DNA from: Mesorhizobium sp. WSM4313
GTDB lineage: Bacteria; Pseudomonadota; Alphaproteobacteria; Rhizobiales; Rhizobiaceae
Assembly: GCF_002294725.1 (NCBI RefSeq)
Contig: NZ_NSFT01000011.1
Coordinates: forward strand, 1 to 64,000
DNA: 64,000 bases
Direction: 5' to 3'
The notes below the pieces were generated by a model. The model saw nothing but the letters and a program-made list of their open reading frames with translations, was not told the DNA's origin and searched no databases. The stretch's first letter is position 1. The number at the start of each line of letters is the position of its first letter. Of the stretch, positions 61,433-64,000 are shown in pieces. The position numbers were made by a program, and so were the translations under genes.

Positions 61433-62305
61433 ATGGATGCCGTTACCCATTCCCCCGAAGATCATCGCCGGCGCGAGCTCGGCGCCTTCCTGCGTTCCCG
61501 TCGCGAGCGGCTTTCGCCGGATACCGCCGGTATCGCCTGCGGCGCGCGGCGGCGCACGCCGGGCCTGCGGCGTGAGGAAGTGGCGATGATCGCCGGTGTC
61601 GGCACGACCTGGTACACATGGCTGGAGCAGGGCAGGGACGTGCGGCCTTCGGTCGAGGTGCTCTCAGCGCTCTGCGAAGCGTTGCGGCTCGACGCCGCCG
61701 AGCAGCGGCATCTGTTCACGCTCGCCGGCCGCCAGCAGCCGGAGCGGCGCCGCATCGTGCAGGGCAAGGTCGAGGGGCCGCTGCTGCACATGCTGCAGAG
61801 CCTGGTCCTGCAGCCCGCCTATGTCGTCGGCCCGCGCTGGGACGTGCTGGCATGGAACGATGCGGCCGTCGCTATTTTCGGCGATTACGGCCTGCTGGAG
61901 GGCGACGCCCGCAACATCATCCATGGCGTCTTCACCGATCCGCACCGGCGACATCTGCTGGTGGATTGGGAACAGCTGGCGCGCGCGACCCTTGCCGCCT
62001 TCCGCGCCGAGAGCGCGAAATACACCGGCGATCCGGATTTCGAGCGGCTGATCGAGTTGATGATGCGCTCAAGCCCCGAGTTCCGCGAATGGTGGCCGCA
62101 GCGCGATGTGGTGCACCGACTCTCCGGCCTGAAGCGTCTGCGGCATCCGATCGCCGGTGCGATGACGTTCGAGCATATGAGCCTGTCGATCGACGACGGT
62201 TCGGACATGCGGCTGATCGTCTACACGCCGCTGGCGGAGCAGAACTCGGTGGTGAAGCTCAAGAAGCTGCTTGACGACCTGCCATCCGAGCGTCGTAGCG
62301 CGTGA
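61433..62305 (+). CDS. XRE-family regulator with MmyB-like ligand domain
   Basis: This 290-residue regulator has an N-terminal helix-turn-helix (ARRRTPGLRREEVAMIAGVGTTWYTWLEQGRDVRPSVEVLSALCEAL) and a C-terminal MmyB-like domain (VLAWNDAAVAIFGDY; SPEFREWWPQRDV). This architecture is common beside SDR genes, which it usually controls. The upstream open frame to 61049 is shadow. The start ATG at 61433 lies directly after a -10 box with no ribosome site visible. It converges with the RutR-like gene across repeat copy C. Confidence 0.9.
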   Translation: MDAVTHSPEDHRRRELGAFLRSRRERLSPDTAGIACGARRRTPGLRREEVAMIAGVGTTWYTWLEQGRDVRPSVEVLSALCEALRLDAAEQRHLFTLAGRQQPERRRIVQGKVEGPLLHMLQSLVLQPAYVVGPRWDVLAWNDAAVAIFGDYGLLEGDARNIIHGVFTDPHRRHLLVDWEQLARATLAAFRAESAKYTGDPDFERLIELMMRSSPEFREWWPQRDVVHRLSGLKRLRHPIAGAMTFEHMSLSIDDGSDMRLIVYTPLAEQNSVVKLKKLLDDLPSERRSA

Positions 62306-62324
62306 GGTTAGTAGGTCGCAGGCC

Positions 62325-62525
62325 CCTCAACTTCGTCATCCACGGGCGGAGCGGGAGCGAAGCGGACGCGGAGACCCGAGGATCCATTCCGTTACTTTTG
62401 CCGTGGGTGCCAGCGGTGCAGAATTCTGGATCGTCGCGTCGCTTCGAGGTCACGGAATGGATCCTCGGGTCTGCGCTGCGTCGCTTCGCTCCTTGCTCCG
62501 CCCGTGGATGACGAAGCTGAGAGGC
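62325..62525. repeat. Interspersed repeat family 1, copy C (palindromic core only)
   Basis: Inverted arms at about 62331-62395 and 62449-62515 (CTTCGTCATCCACGGGCGG... against ...CCGCCCGTGGATGACGAAG) closely match the 64-base arms of copy B, and the loop has a similar GCAGAATTCTG hairpin. The outer ends of copies A and B are absent. It lies in a 3'-to-3' gap (62306-62590), as the other two do. Confidence 0.85.
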
Positions 62526-62590
62526 TTCGGCTAATCTCGAAGGACAGCAACAGCCAACCGGCTGGCAAAACGGCCCCGTCCGGCGAGACG

Positions 62591-63232
62591 CTAGCCCTTC
62601 GGCTTCAGCCCATCCAGGAACAGCTGCTCCAGAAACCGCGCCGCGTCCTCGAAGCGGCCGTCGCCGCCGCGGTCGGCGCCGAGCACGGCGCGCACCTGGA
62701 CGTCGAAATCGGCATAGTGCTGCGTCGTCGCCCAGATCGAGAAGATCAGGTGCCAGGGATCGGTGCGGGCGATCTTGCCGGCGCGCATCCAGCCCTTGAT
62801 GACGGCGGCCTTCTCGTCGACCAGCGTCTTCAGCTCGCCCTCCAGCATCGGCTTGATGCGCGGCGCGCCCTGCAGGATCTCGTTGGCGAACAGCCGGCTT
62901 TCGCGCGGAAAATCGCGCGCCATCTCCAGCTTCCTGCGGATATAGCTTCTGAGCTCCGTCAGCGGATCGCCGATGTCGTCAAGCTCGCGCAATGGCGCCA
63001 GCCAGGTGTCGAGCAGACGCTGCATCAACGTCTCGTGAATGTCCTCCTTGCGGCGGAAGTAATAGAGAAGGTTGGGCTTCGACATGCCGGCGGCTTCGGC
63101 GATCTGGTCGATGGTCGAGCCGCGAAACCCGTTGGCGGAGAAGACTTCGAGCGCGGCTTCCAGGATCAGCTCGCGCTTTTCCTGCTGGATGCGGGTGCGG
63201 CGGGGAGCGGAGCCTTCCATCGCCGCCGTCAT
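62591..63232 (-). CDS. TetR-family regulator, RutR-like
   Basis: This 213-residue repressor has a TetR helix-turn-helix IQQEKRELILEAALEVFSANGFRGSTIDQIAEAAGMSKPNLLYYFRRKEDIHETLMQRL. The C-terminal ligand domain (ANEILQGAPRIKPMLEGELKTLVDEKAAVIKGWMRAGKI) closely resembles RutR, the uracil/thymine sensor. It is divergent from an aminotransferase that fits beta-alanine, the product of pyrimidine breakdown, so pyrimidine sensing is plausible. ATG at 63232 has no strong ribosome site. Confidence 0.85.
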   Translation of the reverse strand: MTAAMEGSAPRRTRIQQEKRELILEAALEVFSANGFRGSTIDQIAEAAGMSKPNLLYYFRRKEDIHETLMQRLLDTWLAPLRELDDIGDPLTELRSYIRRKLEMARDFPRESRLFANEILQGAPRIKPMLEGELKTLVDEKAAVIKGWMRAGKIARTDPWHLIFSIWATTQHYADFDVQVRAVLGADRGGDGRFEDAARFLEQLFLDGLKPKG

Positions 63233-63248
63233 CCGTCTTCGCGCGAGC

Positions 63249-63371
63249 TCTCTGGACCAATTGTCTGGACCAGTTTTTCCTTGGGCTGTGGAGCGCGCTT
63301 TTTATGCCGCATTTCCGCTAGTAATCCCTTGACCGCCGACAGGCGGTGCTAACGTTTGTCCAACCGGTCAA
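63249..63371. promoter_or_regulatory. Candidate operators of the RutR-like regulator
   Basis: In the 218-base divergent gap, TCTGGACCA occurs as a direct pair at 63249-63257 and 63262-63270, close to the regulator start. TTGTCCAACCGGTCAA at 63356-63371 is a near-palindrome with the TTG-CC...GG-CAA shape of RutR sites. They could serve autoregulation and the aminotransferase respectively. Confidence 0.5.
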
Positions 63372-63450
63372 AAATTTGCGTAGCACGAAAACGCAGCGAA
63401 GACCAAGCGTTGGCCGCACCGAAACACGCTTACAAGGGGAAGTCCTGGTC

Positions 63451-64000
63451 ATGTCCAACCGGCTGAAAGTCACGCCGAACGATCTCAGCGCATTTTGGAT
63501 GCCATTCACGGCAAACCGCCAGTTCAAGCAGGCGCCGCGCATGTTCGTGTCCGCCAAGGACATGCACTACACCACCAGCGACGGCCGCAAGGTGCTCGAC
63601 GGCACCGCGGGCCTGTGGTGCGTCAACGCCGGCCACTGCCGGCCGAAGATCACCGAGGCGATCCAGAACCAGGCCGCCGAGCTCGACTACGCGCCGGCTT
63701 TCCAGATGGGCCACCCGATCGTGTTCGAGCTGGCGAACCGGCTAGTCGATATCGCGCCCAAGGGTATGGACCATGTTTTCTTCACCAATTCCGGATCGGA
63801 ATCGGTGGACACCGCGCTCAAGATGGCGATCGCCTATCACCGCGTTCGCGGCGAGGGCTCGCGCACCCGCCTGATCGGCCGCGAGCGCGGCTATCACGGC
63901 GTCAATTTCGGCGGCATCTCGGTCGGCGGCATCGTCTCCAACCGCAAGATGTTCGGCACGCTGCTCGGCGGCGTCGATCATCTGCCGCATACGCATTTGC
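63451..64000 (+). CDS. Omega-amino acid (beta-alanine):pyruvate aminotransferase, 5' part
   Basis: The first 183 residues of a class III PLP-dependent aminotransferase are present; the gene runs off the window. It starts MSNRLKVTPNDLSAFWMPFTANRQFK, with DGTAGLWCVNAGH, the phosphate-binding FFTNSGSESVDTALKMAI and RGYHGVNFGGISVGG, the usual beta-alanine:pyruvate transaminase pattern. The PLP lysine lies beyond the edge. ATG at 63451 follows AAGGGGA. It is divergent from the RutR-like regulator and would remove beta-alanine made by the pyrimidine pathway of PreT/PreA. Confidence 0.9.
   Translation, partial: MSNRLKVTPNDLSAFWMPFTANRQFKQAPRMFVSAKDMHYTTSDGRKVLDGTAGLWCVNAGHCRPKITEAIQNQAAELDYAPAFQMGHPIVFELANRLVDIAPKGMDHVFFTNSGSESVDTALKMAIAYHRVRGEGSRTRLIGRERGYHGVNFGGISVGGIVSNRKMFGTLLGGVDHLPHTHL

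Overview
The window reads as a chromosomal stretch of a high-GC alphaproteobacterium, most likely a Mesorhizobium or close relative in the Rhizobiales. This rests on gene content (many solute-binding ABC importers, an alpha-2-macroglobulin/PbpC pair, TamA/TamB, a PreT/PreA pyrimidine pathway) and on interspersed palindromic repeats of a style typical of rhizobia. No rRNA, tRNA, CRISPR array or phage module was seen. All calls come from reading the sequence and translations; no database search was run.

Layout. 1-67: start of a possible transposase. 0.3-6.5 kb: sugar ABC importer (permease, ATPase, divergent binding protein), a beta-hydroxyacid dehydrogenase, a divergent NAD-dependent epimerase and a GntR/FadR regulator; two near-identical palindromes mark a probable common regulon. 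6.5-8.4 kb: a repeat, a DUF3175 protein and an MFS transporter. 8.6-15.2 kb: LacI-type regulator, second sugar ABC importer and gluconokinase, probably gluconate uptake and phosphorylation. 15.2-23 kb: LpxL-like acyltransferase, Rrf2 regulator, and a sulfate/thiosulfate importer (CysT, CysW, CysA) with two binding proteins, split by a VapBC toxin-antitoxin module on the other strand.

23.2-40.2 kb is an envelope block: VanX-like dipeptidase, penicillin-binding protein 1C, a giant alpha-2-macroglobulin with an intact thioester motif, then divergent TamA and TamB. 40.4-52 kb: an oligopeptide-type ABC importer (binding protein, two permeases, double ATPase), a lytic-transglycosylase-like lipoprotein on the other strand, an MttB-family methyltransferase and a dimethylglycine/sarcosine dehydrogenase-like flavoprotein. 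The last two suggest catabolism of an N-methylated amine, and the importer may supply it.

52.2-55.2 kb holds small genes (DoxX, a secreted protein, a VOC protein, a ChaC cyclotransferase with a frameshifted tail). 55.4-58 kb: PreT/PreA dihydropyrimidine dehydrogenase. 58.7-62.3 kb: a redox/stress-looking insert (Rrf2, AhpD-like, two SDRs, XRE regulator) bounded by repeats. 62.6-64 kb: a RutR-like TetR regulator and the start of a beta-alanine:pyruvate-type aminotransferase, which complements the pyrimidine pathway because beta-alanine is its product.

The most unusual features are a repeat family that occupies three 3'-to-3' gene junctions, palindromes that separate every gene of the A2M-pbpC-dipeptidase block, an SDR and an acyltransferase that have lost canonical catalytic motifs, and the MttB/DMGDH/ABC module without a visible corrinoid protein.
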